Source: Bettongia penicillata ogilbyi
Taxonomy: Eukaryota; Chordata; Mammalia; Diprotodontia; Potoroidae
Direction: 5' to 3'
NCBI GenBank assembly: GCA_023548195.1
Contig: JAJHZJ010000399.1
Location: 10,493,820-10,557,819, forward strand
Length of the DNA stretch: 64,000 bases
Every line of letters starts with the position of its first letter. The stretch's first letter is position 1. Below, one piece after another: positions 44,749-58,352 of this stretch. The position numbers were made by a program, and so were the translations under genes. The notes under the pieces were generated by a model. That model was not told where the DNA came from and ran no database searches. It saw nothing but the letters and a program-made list of their open reading frames with translations.

Positions 44749-45702
44749 CATATTCAGAAAGACACTGGTAGTGTTGTAGGCATGGTCAAGTAGTCTGGGG
44801 TGAGTGGAGAATGGATTTATGGAGCGTCTTGAACCAGTAGTTTGGGGGAGTTAGCGTCAGGACAGCAGACACCGAGCCAAAAGCATTTTGCTATCATGAA
44901 GAATGTGAAGTAGATGAAGGTTCCCTGGAGGTAAGACAGTGGAGGGCTAGGCTAGTAAGGGTAGCTGAGATTTGGGCCCAGGGATCATGAAGTGCTTCTG
45001 ACCTCAGCCACACTTCTTGCTTCTGAGGCAAGACCATGAGAAATCACTTCTTCACACTCTGGAGGGGTGAATATAACAGCCTGCAGAAACAAAAGTAAGT
45101 CATAAAAGCCTTTACCTGATTACAAAGTCCCTCTCCTTTGGCCCCATTGACTAGGTAATACAGGGGGTACAATTTCCAATACCATGTTCTCGCTTCTGCT
45201 ACAGGTAGGCATGGGATGACCACGAAAATGAACCTCTGTCTGCCTCAGCTTTCTCAACTCTTAAGATGGGGATGTTGATAGCACCTATTCCAAAGGGGTT
45301 CTTCCGACTATCATATGAGATGATCATGGTAAACTGTTCTGCACAGTTCCTGGTACATGGCAGGCACTGAACAAATGTAGCCATTCATGGTATTATTATT
45401 AACACATCTCAGTATCTCCAGAGTTCCAGATGCCAGAGACACAGGTACAATGTCTTTTCATGTCTGAGTCACTACCAATGCAGACTTTCCAGGTTTGACC
45501 ATGCTTGCCCTCAGACTTGATCTCTATCCAGCACGAGCAGGATGGTTAGGATCAGGAAGAGGAACTCAGCTTAAATTTGGCTGCCTTTCTGGGGCAACTC
45601 CGAAAAGCAGTTTTTAGCTGATGTAAGGGAGAGCCAGTGTTTAGGGCAGCATAAAAATGCCTTGGTAGCATACTTGAGGGTAACTAGAAAGGGTGTAGTA
45701 TT
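44749..45702 (+). repeat. Module A15
   Basis: Beta type, long form; gtagtgttgtagg shared with A22 and A23 at the left end, ggaagaggaac at the right. Its right half and following array match A17. Confidence 0.9.
45230..45403 (+). mobile_element. MIR in A15
   Basis: Variants cttccgac and gtaaactg, shared with A17. Confidence 0.8.
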
Positions 45703-46802
45703 GTGTGTGTCTCTGTGTGTGTATGTGTGTGTATCTGTGTGTGTATATGCGTATGTGTATATATGTGTGCATGTTTGTGTGTATTTCTATGTGTATGTGT
45801 GTGTATGCGTGCATATGTGTGTGTATCTGTGTGTATGTGTGTGTATCTCTGTGTGTGTATGTGTGTATGTGTACGTGTGTGCATGTTTGTGTGGATGTCT
45901 ATGTGTATGTATGTGTGTATGTGGGTGAGTATGATTGTGTATGTGTGTGTGCATCTGTGTCTGTATATGTGTGTATGTGTGTGTTGTGTGTGTATGCATG
46001 CGTATATGTGTGTATCTGTATGTGTGTGTATGTCTGTATCTGTGAGTATGTGTATGTGTGTAGGTGTGTAAGTGTGTGTATGTGTGTATGTGTCATTACA
46101 CGTGGACAAGTTACAAACTGAACTCTGGTGATAAGCTCAGATGGAATCTCAGCACCATCATGGAGCTAAGTGTATGTGTGTGTGTATGTGTGTGTGTGTA
46201 AGTGTGTGTACGTGTAAGTCTGTTTATGTGTGTGTATGCGTGTGTATTTGTATGTGTATGTGTGTGTATCCGTGTATGTGTGTATGTGTATGTGTGTGCA
46301 TGTTTGTGTGTATGTCTATGTGTACGTATGTGTGTATATGTATGAGTGTGTATGTGTGTGTTTATGTGTGTGTGTATGCGTGCGTATGTGTGTGTATCTG
46401 TGTGTTTATGTGTGTGTATGTGTGTGTATGTGTGTCTGTATATGTGTGTATGTGTATGTGGGTGTGCATGTTTGTGTGTATGTCTATGTGTACGTATGTG
46501 TGTATATGTATGTGTGTGTATGTATGTGTGTATGTGTGTGTATTTATGTATGTGTGTTTATATGTATGTGTGTGTATGTGTGTATGTGTGTGTATCTGTG
46601 TGTGCATGTTTGTGTGTATGTGTGTGTATGCATGCGTATGTGTGTGTATCTGTATGTGTGTATGTGTGTGTGTATTGTCTGTGTATGCGTGCGTATGTGT
46701 GTATCTGTATGTGTATGTGTGTGTATGTGTGTATGTGTGTATCTGTGTGTATGTGTGTGTATGCGTATGTGTGTGTATGTGTGTGTGTATGTGTGTATGT
46801 GT
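45703..46802 (+). repeat. G/T arrays around B15
   Basis: 391 bp, B15, then 632 bp with a repeated gcatgtttgtgtgtatgtc unit. Confidence 0.95.
46094..46170 (+). repeat. Module B15, 77 bp
   Basis: Beta type: gacaagttac, actctgg, gagctaag. Confidence 0.9.
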
Positions 46803-47755
46803 CATATTCAGAAAGACACTGGTAGTGATGTAGGCATGGTCAAGTAGTCTGGGGTGAGTGGAGAATGGATTTATGGAGGGTCTTGAACCAGTAGTTTGGG
46901 TGAGTTAGCGTCAGGACAGCAGACACCGAGCCAAAAGCATTTTGCTAGCATGAAGAATGTGAAGTAGATGAAGGTTCCCTGGAGGTAAGACAGTGGAGGG
47001 CTAGGCTAGTAAGGGTAGCTGAGATTTGGGCCCAGGGATCATGAAGTGCTTCTGACCTCAGCCACACTTCTTGCTTCTGAGGCAAGACCATGAGAAATCA
47101 CTTCTTCACACTCTGGAGGGGTGAATATAACAGCCTGCAGAAACAAAAGTAAGTCATAAAAACCTTTACCTGAGTACAAAGTCCCTCTCCTATAGCCTCA
47201 TTGACTAGGTAATACAGGGGGTACAATTTCCAATACCATGTTCTCCCTTCTGCTACAGGTAGGCATGGGATGACCACGAAAATGAACCTCTGTCTGCCTC
47301 AGCTTTCTCAACTCTTAAGATGGGGATGTTGATAGCACCTATTCCAAAGGGGTTCTTGCGACTATCATATGAGATGATCATGGTAAAGTGTTCTGCACAG
47401 TTCCTGGTACATGGCAGGCACTGAACAAATGTAGCCATTCATGGTATTATTATTAACACATCTCAGTATCTCCAGAGTTCCAGATGCCAGAGACACAGGT
47501 ACAATGTCTTTTCATGTCTGGGTCATTACCAATGCAGACTTTCCAGGTTTGACCATGCTTGCCCTCAGACTTGATCTCTATCCAGCACGAGCAGGATGGT
47601 TACGATCAGGAGGAGCAACTCAGCTTAAGTTTGTCTGCCTTTCTGGGGCAACTCCGAAAAGCAGTTTTTAGCTGATGTAAGGGAGATCCAGTGTTTAGGG
47701 CAGCATAAAAATGCCTTGGTGGCCTACTTGAGGGTAACTAGAAAGGGTGTAGTAT
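46803..47755 (+). repeat. Module A16
   Basis: Beta type, long form; variants atagcctcattg and gtggcctac. Confidence 0.9.
47284..47456 (+). mobile_element. MIR in A16
   Basis: Majority sequence, no private variant seen. Confidence 0.8.
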
Positions 47756-48773
47756 TGTGTGTGTCTCTGTGTGTGTATGTGTGTGTATGTGTATATGTGT
47801 ATGTATGTGTGCATGTTTGTGTGTATTTCTATGTGTATGTGTGTATGTGTGTGTATGCGTGCATATGTGTATCTGTGTGTGTATGTGCGTGTATGTGTGT
47901 GTATCTCTGTGTGTATGTGTGTGTATGTGTGTATGTGTACGTGTGTGCATGTTTGTGTGGATGTCTATGTGTATGTATGTGTGTATGTGGGTGAGTATGA
48001 TTGTGTATGTGTGTGTGCATCTGTGTCTGTATATGTGTGTATGTGTGTGTTGTGTGTGTATGCATGCGTATATGTGTGTATCTGTATGTGTGTGTATGTC
48101 TGTATCTGTGAGTATGTGTATGTGTGTAGGTGTGTAAGTGTGTGTATGTGTGTATGTGTCATTACACGTGGACAAGTTACAAACTGAACTCTGGTGATAA
48201 GCTCAGATGGAATCTCAGCACCATCATGGAGCTAAGTGTATGTGTGTGTGTATGTGTGTGTGTGTGTATGTGTGTGTACGTGTATGTCTGTTTATGTGTG
48301 TGTATGCGTGTGTATTTGTATGTGTATGTGTGTGTATCTGTGTATGTGTGTATGTGTATGTGTGTGCATGTTTGTGTGTATGTCTATGTGTACGTATGTG
48401 TGTATATGTATGTGTGTGTATGTGTGTGTTTATGTGTGTGTGTATGCGTGCGTATGTGTGTGTATCTGTGTGTTTAGGTGTGTGTATCTGTGTGTGTATC
48501 TGTATCTGTATATGTGTGTATGTGTATGTGGGTGTGCATGGTTGGGTGTATGTCTATGTTTATGTATGTGTGTATGTGTGTGTGTATTTATGTATGTGTG
48601 CGTATATGTATGTGTGTATATGTGTGTATGTGTGTGTATCTGTGTGTGCATGTTTGTGTGTATGTGTGTGTATGTGTGTATCTGTGTGTGTATGTGTGTG
48701 TACGTGTGTGTATGTGTGTATCTGTGTGTATGTGTGTGTATGCGTATGTGTGTGTATGTGTGTGTGTATGTGT
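47756..48773 (+). repeat. G/T arrays around B16
   Basis: 404 bp, B16, 537 bp. Confidence 0.95.
48160..48236 (+). repeat. Module B16, 77 bp
   Basis: Same as B15. Confidence 0.9.
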
Positions 48774-49703
48774 CATATTCAGAAAGACACTGGTAGTGAT
48801 GTAGGCATGGTCAAGTAGTCTGGGGTGAGTTGAGAATGGATTTATGGAGGGTCTTGAACCAGTAGGTGGGTGAGTTAGCGTCAGGACAGCAGACACCGAG
48901 CAAAAAGCATTTTGCTAGCATGAAGAATGTGAAGTAGATGAAGGTTCCCTGGAGGTAAGACAGTGGAGGGCTAGGCTAGTAACGGTAGTTGAGATTTGGG
49001 CCCAGGGATCATGATATGCTTCTGACCTCAGCCACACTTCTTGCTTCTGAGGCAAGACCATGAGAAATCACTTCTTCACACTCTGGAGGGGTGAATATAA
49101 CAGCCTACAGAAACAAAAGTAAGTCAAGTCCCTCTCCTATGGCCCCATTGACTAGGTAATACAGGGGGTACAATTTCCAATACAATGTTCTCCCTTCTGC
49201 TACAGGTAGTCATGGGATGACCACGAAAATGAACTTCTGTCTGCCTCAGCTTTCTCAAATCTTGAGATGGGGATGTTGATAGCACCTATTCCAAAAGGGT
49301 TCTTCCGACTATCATATGAGATGATCATGGTAAACTGTTCTGCACAGTTCCTGGTACATGGCAGGCACTGAACAAATGTAGCCATTCATGGTATTATTAT
49401 TAACACATCTCAGTATCTCCAGAGTTCCAGATGCCAGAGACACAGGTACAATGTCTTTTCATGTCTGAGTCACTACCAATGCAGACTTTCCAGGTTTGAC
49501 CATGCTTGCCCTCAGACTTGATCTCTATCCAGCACGAGCAGGATGGTTAGGATCAGGAAGAGGAACTCAGCTTAAGTTTGGCTGCCTTTCTGGGGCAACT
49601 CCGAGAAGCAGTTTTTAGCTGATGTAAGGGAGAGCCAGTGTTTAGGGCAGCATAAAAATGCCTTGGTAGCATACTTGAGGGTAACTAGAAAGGGTGTAGT
49701 ATT
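48774..49703 (+). repeat. Module A17
   Basis: Beta type, short form; ccagtaggtgggtg lacks two Ts, as in A19. Confidence 0.9.
49231..49404 (+). mobile_element. MIR in A17
   Basis: Variants gaacttctg, tcaaatcttgag and cttccgac: the most diverged MIR copy here by eye. Confidence 0.8.
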
Positions 49704-50808
49704 GTGTGTGTCTCTGTGTGTGTATGTGTGTGTATCTGTGTGTGTATATGCGTATGTGTATATATGTGTTCATGTTTGTGTGTATTTCTATGTGTATGTG
49801 TGTGTATGCGTGCATATGTGTGTGTATCTGTGTGTATGTGTGTGTATCTCTGTGTGTGTATGTGTGTATGTGTACGTGTGGGCATGTTTGTGTGGATGTC
49901 TATGTGTCTGTATGTGTGTATGTGGGTGAGTATGATTGTGTATGTGTGTGTGCATCTGTGTCTGTATATGTGTGTATGTGTGTATTGTGTGTGTATGCAT
50001 GTGTATATGTGTGTATCTGTATGTGTGTGTATGTCTGTATCTGTGTGTATGTGTATGTGTGTAGGTGTGTAAGTGTGTGTATGTGTGTGTATGTGTGTGT
50101 GAATGTGTGTGTATGTGTGTATGTGTCATTACACGTGGACAAGTTACAAACTGAACCCTGGTGATAAGCTCAGACGGAATCTGAGCACCATCATGGAGCC
50201 AAGGGTATGTGTGTGTGTATGTGTATGTGTGTGTGTGTATGTGTGTGTACGTGTATGTCTGTTTATGGGTGTGCGTGCGTATGTGTGTATTTGTATGTGT
50301 ATGTGTGTGTATCTGTGCATGTGTGTATGTGTATGTGTGTGCATGTTTGTGTGTATGTCTATGTGTACTTATGTGTGTATATGTGTGTGTGTATGTGTGT
50401 GTTTATGTGTGTGTGTATGCGTGCGTATGTGTGTATCTGCATCTTTATGTGTGTGTATGTGTGTGTGTATCTGTATCTGTATATGTGTGTATGTGTATGT
50501 GGGTGTGCATGGTTGGGTGTATGTCTATGTGTATGTACGTGTGTATGTGTGTGTATTTATGTATCTGTGTGTATATGTATGTGTGTATATGTGTGTATGT
50601 GTGTGTATCTGTGTGCGCATGTTTGTGTGTGTATGCGTGCGCATGTGTGTGTATCTCTATGTGTGTATGTGTGTGCATGTGTGTGTATGCGTGCCTATGT
50701 GTGTATCTCTATGTGTATGTGTGTGTGTATGTGTGTGTATGTGTGTATCTGTGTGTATGTGTGTGTATGCGTATGTGTGTGTATGTGTGTGTGTATGTGT
50801 GTATGTGT
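49704..50808 (+). repeat. G/T arrays around B17
   Basis: 423 bp, B17, 605 bp. Confidence 0.95.
50127..50203 (+). repeat. Module B17, 77 bp
   Basis: Mixed type: gacaag (beta) with aaccctgg (alpha) and gagccaagg. cagacgg breaks one hairpin pair. Confidence 0.9.
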
Positions 50809-51762
50809 CATATTAAGAAAGACACTAGTAGTGATGTAGGCATAGTCAAGTAGTCTGGGGTGAGTGGAGAATGGATTTATGGAGCGTCTTGAACCAGTAG
50901 TTTTCGTGAGTTAGCGTCAGGACAGCAGACACCGAGCCAAAAGCATTTTGCTAGCATGAAGAATGTGAAGTAGATGAAGGTTCTCTGGAGGTAAGACAGT
51001 GGAGGGCTAGGCTAGTAAGGGTAGCTGAGATTTGGGCCCAGGGATCATGATATGCTTCTGACCTCAGCCACACTTCTTGCTTCTGAGGCAAGACCATGAG
51101 AAATCACTTCTTCACACTCTGGAGGGGTGAATATAACAGCCTGCAGAAACAAAAGTAAGTCATAAAAGCCTTTACCTGAGTACAAAGTCCTTCTCCTATG
51201 GCCCCATTGACTAGGTAATACAGGGGGTACAATTTCCAATACCATGTTCTCCCTTCTACTACACGTAGGCATGGGATGACCACGAAAATGAACCTCTGTC
51301 TGCCTCAGCTTTCTCAACTCTTAAGATGGAGATGTTGATAGCACCTATTCCAAAGGGGTTCTTGCGACTATCATATGAGATGATCATGGTAAAGTGTTCT
51401 GCACAGTTCCTGGTACATGGCAGGCACTGAACAAATGTAGGCATTCATGGTATTATTATTAACACATCTCAGTATCTCCAGAGTTCCAGATGCCAGAGAC
51501 ACAGGTACAATGTCTTTTCATGTCTGGGTCATTACCAATGCAGACTTTCCAGGTTTGACCATGCTTGCCCTCAGACTTGATCTCTATCCAGCACGAGCAG
51601 GATGGGTAGGATCAGGAGGAGCAACTCAGCTTAACTTTGGCTGCCTTTCTGGGGCAACTCCGAAAAGCAGTTTTTAGCTGATGTAAGGGAGATCCAGTGT
51701 TTAGGGCCCCATAAAAATGCCTTGGTGGCATACTTGAGGGTAACTAGAAAGGGTGTAGTATT
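50809..51762 (+). repeat. Module A18
   Basis: Beta type, long form; private variants agttttcgtgag, gagcgtctt, agggccccataaaa, shared only with A24. Confidence 0.9.
51290..51463 (+). mobile_element. MIR in A18
   Basis: Variants gatggagatg and taggcatt, shared with A24. Confidence 0.8.
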
Positions 51763-52769
51763 GTGTGTGTCTCTGGGTGTGTATGTGTGTGTATGTGCAT
51801 ATGTGTATGTATGTGTGCATGTTTGTGTGTATTTCTATGTGTATTTGTGTATGTGTGTTTATGCGTGCATATGTGTATCTGTGTCTGTATGTGCGTGTAT
51901 GTGTGTGTATGTGTGTGTATGTGTGTATGTGTACGTGTGTGCATGTTTGTGTGGATGTCTATGTGTATGTATGTGTGTATGTGGGTGAGTATGATTGTGT
52001 ATGTGTGTGTGCATCTGTGTCTGTATATGTGTGTATGTGTGTGTTGTGTGTGTATGCATGCGTATATGTGTGTATCTGTATGTGTGTGTATGTCTGTATC
52101 TGTGTGTATGTGTATGTGTGTAGGTGTGTAAGTGTGTGTATGTGTGTGTATGTGTGTGTATGTGTGTATGTGTCATTACACGTGGACAAGTTACAAACTG
52201 AACTCTCGTGATAAGCTCAGATGGAATCTCAGCACCATCATGGAGCTAAGTGTATGTGTGTGTATGTGTGTGTGTGTACGTGTATGTCTGTTTATGTGTG
52301 TGTATGCGTGTGTATTTGTATGTCTATGTGTGTGTATCTGTGTATGTGTGTATGTGTATGTGTGTGCATGTTTGTGTGTATGTCTATGTGTACGTATGTG
52401 TGTATATGTATGTGTGTGTATGTGTGTGTTTATGTGTGTGTATGCGTGCGTATGTGTGTGTATCTGTGTGTTTATGTGTGTGTATCTGTGTGTGTATCTG
52501 TATCTGTATATGTGTGTATGTGTATGTGGGTGTGCATGGTTGGGTGTATGTCTATGTGTATGTATGTGTGTATGTGTGCGTGTATTTATGTATGTGTGCA
52601 TATATGTATGTGTGTATATGTGTGTATGTGTGTGTATCTGTGTGTGCATGTTTGTGTGTATGTGTGTGTATGTGTGTATCTGTGTGTGTATGTGTGTGTA
52701 TGTGTGTATCTGTGTGTATGTGTGTGTATGCGTATGTGTGTGTATGTGTGTGTGTATGTGTGTATGTGT
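51763..52769 (+). repeat. G/T arrays around B18
   Basis: 411 bp, B18, 519 bp. Repeated 11.44 kb downstream around B24. Confidence 0.95.
52174..52250 (+). repeat. Module B18, 77 bp
   Basis: Beta type with aactctcgtg. Confidence 0.9.
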
Positions 52770-53699
52770 CATATTCAGAAAGACACTGGTAGTGATGTAG
52801 GCATGGTCAAGTAGTCTGGGGTGAGTGGAGAATGGATTTATGGAGGGTCTTGAACCAGTAGGTGGGTGAGTCAGCGTCAGGACAGCAGACACCGAGCCAA
52901 AAGCATTTTGCTAGCATGAAGAATGTGAAGTAGATGAAGGTTCCCTGGAGGTAAGACAGTGGAGGGCTAGGCTAGTAACGGTAGTTGAGATTTGGGCCCA
53001 GGGATCATGAAATGCTTCTGACCTCAGCCACACTTCTTGCTTCTGAGGCAAGACCATGAGAAATCACTTCTTCACACTCTGGAGGGGTGAATATAACAGC
53101 CTACAGAAACAACTGTAAGTCAAGTCCCTCTCCTATGGCCCCATTGACTAGGTAATACAGGGGGTACAATTTCCAATACCATGTTCTCCCTTCTGCTACA
53201 AGTAGGCATGGGATGACCACGAAAATGAACCTCTGTCTGCCTCAGCTTTCTCAACTCTTAAGATGGGGATGTTGATAGCACCTATTCCAAAGGGGTTCTT
53301 CCGACTATCATATGAGATCATCATGGTAAAGTGTTCTGCACAGTTCCTGGTACATGGCAGGCACTGAACAAATCTAGCCATTCATGGTATTATTATTAAC
53401 ACATCTCAGTATCTCCAGAGTTCCAGATGCCAGAGACACAGGTACAATGACTTTTCATGTCTGGGTCATTACCAATGCAGACTTTCCAGGTTTGACCATG
53501 CTTGCCCTCAGACTTGATCTCTATCCAGCACTAGCAGGATGGGTAGGATCAGGAGGAGCAACTCAGCTTAAGTTTGGCTGCCTTTCTGGGGCAACTCCGA
53601 GAAGCAGTTTTTAGCTGATGTAAGGGAGAGCCAGTGTTTAGGGCAGCATAAAAATGCCTTGGTGGCATACTTGAGGGTAAATATTAAGGGTGTAGTAAT
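52770..53699 (+). repeat. Module A19
   Basis: Short form and mosaic: beta signature through the centre (agagttccag, gacttgatc) but an alpha right edge (aaatattaag, gtaatgtgtttg). Confidence 0.9.
53227..53400 (+). mobile_element. MIR in A19
   Basis: Variants gagatcatc and aatctagc. Confidence 0.8.
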
Positions 53700-54383
53700 G
53701 TGTTTGTCTATGTGTGTGTATGTGTTTATGTATGTGTCTGTGTATATGTGTGTATGTGTATGCTTGTGTGTATGTGTGTGTATGTGCATGTGTGTGTATG
53801 CGTGCGTATGTCTGTATCTGTATGTATATGTTTGTGTATGTGTATGTGTGTGCGTGTTTGTGTGTTTTGTGTGTGTATGCGTGCGTATGTGTGTGTATCT
53901 GTATGTGTGTGTATGTCTGTATCTGTGTGTGTATGTGTGTGTATGTGTATGTGTGAAGGTGTATGTGTGTATGTGTGTGTATGTGTGTATGTGTCATTAC
54001 ACGTGGAGCAGTTACAAATTGAACCCTGGTGATAAGCTCAAATGGAATCTGAGCACCATCATGGAGGCAAGTGTATGTCTGGGTGTGTATGTGTATGTGT
54101 GTGTATGTGTGTGTATGTGTTTATGTATGTGTGTATATGTATGTGTGTGTATGGGTATGTTTGTGTGTATGTGTGTATGTGTGTGTATGCGTGCGTGTGT
54201 GTGTATATGTGTGTATGTGTCTGTGTATCTGTGTGTATATGTGTATGTGTGTGTTACATGTTTGTGTGTATGTGTGTGTATGCGTGCGTATGTGTGTATC
54301 TGTATGTGTATGTGTGCGTGTATGTGTGTGTGTATCTGTGTGTATGTGTGTGTATGCGTATGTGTGTGTATGTGTGTATGTGT
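53700..54383 (+). repeat. G/T arrays around B19
   Basis: 295 bp (short class, as expected from its alpha edge), B19, 312 bp with the irregular unit gtgttacatg. Confidence 0.95.
53995..54071 (+). repeat. Module B19, 77 bp
   Basis: Alpha type; ctcaaatgg breaks one hairpin pair. Confidence 0.9.
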
Positions 54384-55341
54384 CATATTCAGAAAGACAC
54401 TGGTAGTGATGTAGGCATAGTCAAGTACTCTGGGGTGAGTGGAGAATGGATTTATGGAGGGTCTTGAACCAGTAGTTTGGGTGAGTTAGCGTCAGGACAG
54501 CAGACACCGAGCCAAAAGCATTTTGCTAGCATGAAGAATGTGAAGTAGATGAAGGTTCCCTGGAGGTAAGACAGTGGAGGGCTAGGCTAGTAAGGGTAGC
54601 TGAGATTTGGGCCCAGGGATCATGAAGTGCTTCTGACCTCAGCCACACTTCTTGCTTCTGAGGCAAGACCATGAGAAATCACTTCTTCACACTCTGGAGG
54701 GGTGAATATAACAGCCTGCAGAAACAAAAGTAACTCATAAAAGCCTTTACCTGAGTACAAAGTCCCTCTCCTATGGCCCCATTGACTAGGTAATACAGGG
54801 GGTACAATATCCAATACCATGTTCTCCCTTCTGCTACCGGTAGGCATGGGATGACCACGAAAATGAACCTCTGTCTGCCTCAGCTTTCTCAACTCTTAAG
54901 ATGGGGATGTTGATAGCACCTATTCCAAAGGGGTTCTTGCGACTATCATATGAGATGATCATGGTAAAGTGTTCTGCACTGTTCCTGGTACATGGCAGGC
55001 ACTGAACAAATGTAGCCATTCATGGTATTATTATTAACACATCTCAGTATCTCCTGAGGTCCAGATGCCAGAGACACAGGCACAATTTGTGTCTTTTCAT
55101 GTCTGGGTCATTACCAATGCAGACTTTCCAGGTTTGACCATGCTTGCCCTCAGACGTGATCTCTATCCAGCACTAGCAGGATGGTTAGGATCAGGAGGAG
55201 CAACTCAGCTTAAGTTTGGCTGCCTTTCTGGGGCAACTCCGAGAAGCAGTTTTTAGCTGATGTAAGGGAGAGCCAGTGTTTAGGGCAGCATAAAAATGCC
55301 TTGGTGGCATACTTGAGGGTAAATATTAAGGGTGTAGTAAT
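54384..55341 (+). repeat. Module A20
   Basis: Alpha type, long form; aaagtaactc alters the gtaagt motif, and ctaccgg alters the acceptor-like site. Confidence 0.9.
54865..55038 (+). mobile_element. MIR in A20
   Basis: Variant gcactgttcc. Confidence 0.8.
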
Positions 55342-56674
55342 GTGTTTGTCTATGTGTGTGTATGTGTTTATGTATGTGTGTGTATATGTATATGTGTGTA
55401 TGTGTATGCTTGTGTGTATGTGTGTGTATGTGCATGTGTGTGTATGCGTGCGTATGTGTGTATCTGTATGTATATGTTTGTGTATGTGTCTGTGTATCTG
55501 TGTGTGTATGTGTATGTGTGTGTGCGTGTTTGTGTGTTTTGTGTGTGTGTATGCGTGCCTATGTGTGTGTATCTGTATGTGTGTGTATGTCTGTATCTGT
55601 GTGTGTTTGTGTGTATGTGTATGTGTGTAGGTGTATGTGTGTATGTGTGTTTATGTGTGTATGTGTCATTACACGTGGAGCAGTGACAAACTGAACCCTG
55701 GTGATAAGCTCAGATGGAATCTGAGCACCATCATGGAGGCAAGTGTATGTCTGGGTGTGTATGTGTATGTGTGTGTATGTGTGTGTATGTGTTTATGTAT
55801 GTGTGTATATGTATGTGTGTGTATGGGTATGTTTGTGTGTATGTGTGTGTGTATGCGTGCGTGTGTGTGTATCTGTATGTGTATGTGTGTGTATCTGTAT
55901 GTGTATGTGTGTATGTGTGTATGTGTGTGTGCATGTTTGTGTGTATGTGTGTGTATGTGTGTGTATGCGTGCGTATGAGTGTGTATCGGAATGTGTTTGT
56001 ATGTGTGTTTGTATTGTGTGTGTATGCGTGCGTATGTGTGTATCTGTATGTATATGTGTGTTTATGTGTGTATCTGTGTGTATGTGTGTGTATGTGTATG
56101 TGTGTGTGTATGTCTGTGTACGTGTATGTCTGTTTATGTGTGTGTATGCGTGCGTATGTGTGTATCTGTATGTGTATGTGTGTGTATCTGTGTATGTGTG
56201 TATATGTATGTGTGTGAATGTTTGTGTGTATGACTATGTGTACGTATGTGTGTATATGTATGTGTGTATGTGTGTGTTTATGTGTGTGTGTATGCGTGCG
56301 TATGTGTGTGTATCTGTGTGTTTATGTGTGTGTATCTGTGTGTGTATCTGTATATGTGTGTATGTGTATGTGGGTGTGCATGGTTGGTTGTATGTCTATG
56401 TGTATGTACGTGTGTATGTGTGTGTGTATTTATGTATCTGTGTGTATATGTATGTGTGTATATGTGTGTATGTGTGTGTATCTGTGTGCGCATGTTTGTG
56501 TGTGTGTATGCGTGCGTATGTGTGTGTATCTGTATGTGTGTATGTGTGTGTATTGTGTGTGTATGCGTGCCTATGTGTGTATCTGTATGTGTATGTGTGT
56601 GTATGTGTGTATCTGTGTGTATGTGTGTGTATGCGTATGTGTGTGTATGTGTGTGTGTGTATGTGTGTATGTGT
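55342..56674 (+). repeat. G/T arrays around B20
   Basis: 325 bp, B20, 931 bp with gtatcggaatgtg (about 55983). Confidence 0.95.
55667..55743 (+). repeat. Module B20, 77 bp
   Basis: Alpha type with gagcagtgac. Confidence 0.9.
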
Positions 56675-57631
56675 CATATTCAGAAAGACACTGGTAGTGA
56701 TGTAGGCATGGTCAAGTAGTGTGGGGTGAGTGGAGAATGGATTTATGGAGGGTCTTGAACCAGTAGTTTGGGTGAGTTAGCGTCAGGACAGCAGACACCG
56801 AGCCAAAAGCATTTTGCTAGCATGAAGAATGTGAAGTAGATGAAGGTTCCCTGGAGGTAAGACAGTGGAGGGCTAGGCTAGTAAGGGTAGCTGAGATTTG
56901 GGCCCAGGGATCATGAAGTGCTTCTGACCTCAGCCACACTTCTTGCTTCTGAGGCAAGACCATGAGAAATCACTTCTTCACACTCTGGAGGGGTGAATAT
57001 AACAGCCTGCAGAAACAAAAGTAAGTCATAAAAGCCTTTACCTGAGTACAAAGTCCCTCTCCTATGGCCCCATTGACTAGGTAATACAGGGGGTACAATT
57101 TCCAATACCATGTTCTCCCTTCTGCTACAGGTAGGCATGGGATGACCACGAAAATGAACCTCTGTCTGCCTCAGCTTTCTGAACTCTTAAGATGGGGATG
57201 TTGATAGCACCTATTCCAAAGGGGTTCTTGCGACTATCATATGAGATGATCATGGTAAAGTGTTCTGCACAGTTCCTGGTACATGGCAGGCACTGAATAA
57301 ATGTAGCCATTCATGGTATTATTATTAACACATCTCAGTATCTCCTGAGGTCCAGATGCCAGAGACACAGGCACAATTTGTGTCTTTTCATGTCTGAGTC
57401 ATTACCAATGCAGACTTTCCAGGTTTGACCATGCTTGCCCTCAGACGTGATCTCTATCCAGCACTAGGAGGATGGGTAGGATCAGGAGGAACAACTCAGC
57501 TTAAGTTTGGCTGCCTTTCTGGGGCAACTCCAAAACCAGTTTTTAGCTGATGTAAGGGAGAGCCAGTGTTTAGGGCAGCATAAAAATGCCTTGGTGGCAT
57601 ACTTGAGGGTAACTATTAAGGGTGTAGTAAT
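56675..57631 (+). repeat. Module A21
   Basis: Alpha type, long form; caaaaccag shared with A22. Confidence 0.9.
57156..57329 (+). mobile_element. MIR in A21
   Basis: Variants tttctgaactc and gaataaatg. Confidence 0.8.
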
Positions 57632-58352
57632 GTGTTTGTCTATGTGTGTGTATGTGTTTATGTATGGGTGTGTGTATATGTATATGTGTGTATGTGTATG
57701 CTTGTGTGTATGTGTGTGTATGTGCATGTGTGTGTATGCGTGCGTATGTGTGTATCTGTATGTATATGTTTGTGTATGTGTCTGTGTATCTGTGTGTGTA
57801 TGTGTATGTTTGTGTGCGTGTTTGTGTGTTTTGTGTGTGTGTATGCGTGCGTATGTGTGTGTATCTGTATGTGTGTGTATGTCTGTATCTGTGTGTGTAT
57901 GTGTGTGTATGTGTATGTGTGTAGGTGTATGTGTGTATGTGTGTGTGTATGTGTGTATGTGTGATTACACGTGGAGCAGTTACAAATTGAACCCTGGTGA
58001 TAAGCTCAGATGGAATCTGAGCACCATCATGGAGGCAAGTGTATGTCTGTGTGTGTATGTGTATGTCTGTGTATGTGTTTATGTATGTGTGTATATGTAT
58101 GTGTGTATGGGTATGTTTGTGTGTATGTGTGTGTATGTGTGTGTGTATGCGTGCGTGTGTGTGTATCTGTATGTGTATCTGTGTGTATGTGTCTGTGTAT
58201 CTGTGTGTATGTATGTATGTGTGTGTATGTTTGTGTGTGTGTATGCGTGCGTATGTGTGTATCTGTATGTGTATGTGTGCGTGTATGTGTGTGTATGTGT
58301 GTATCTGTGTGTATGTGTGTGTATGCGTATGTGTGTATGTGTGTGTATGTGT
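57632..58352 (+). repeat. G/T arrays around B21
   Basis: 331 bp, B21, 313 bp. Confidence 0.95.
57963..58039 (+). repeat. Module B21, 77 bp
   Basis: Begins gattacacgtgg, shared with B22. Confidence 0.9.
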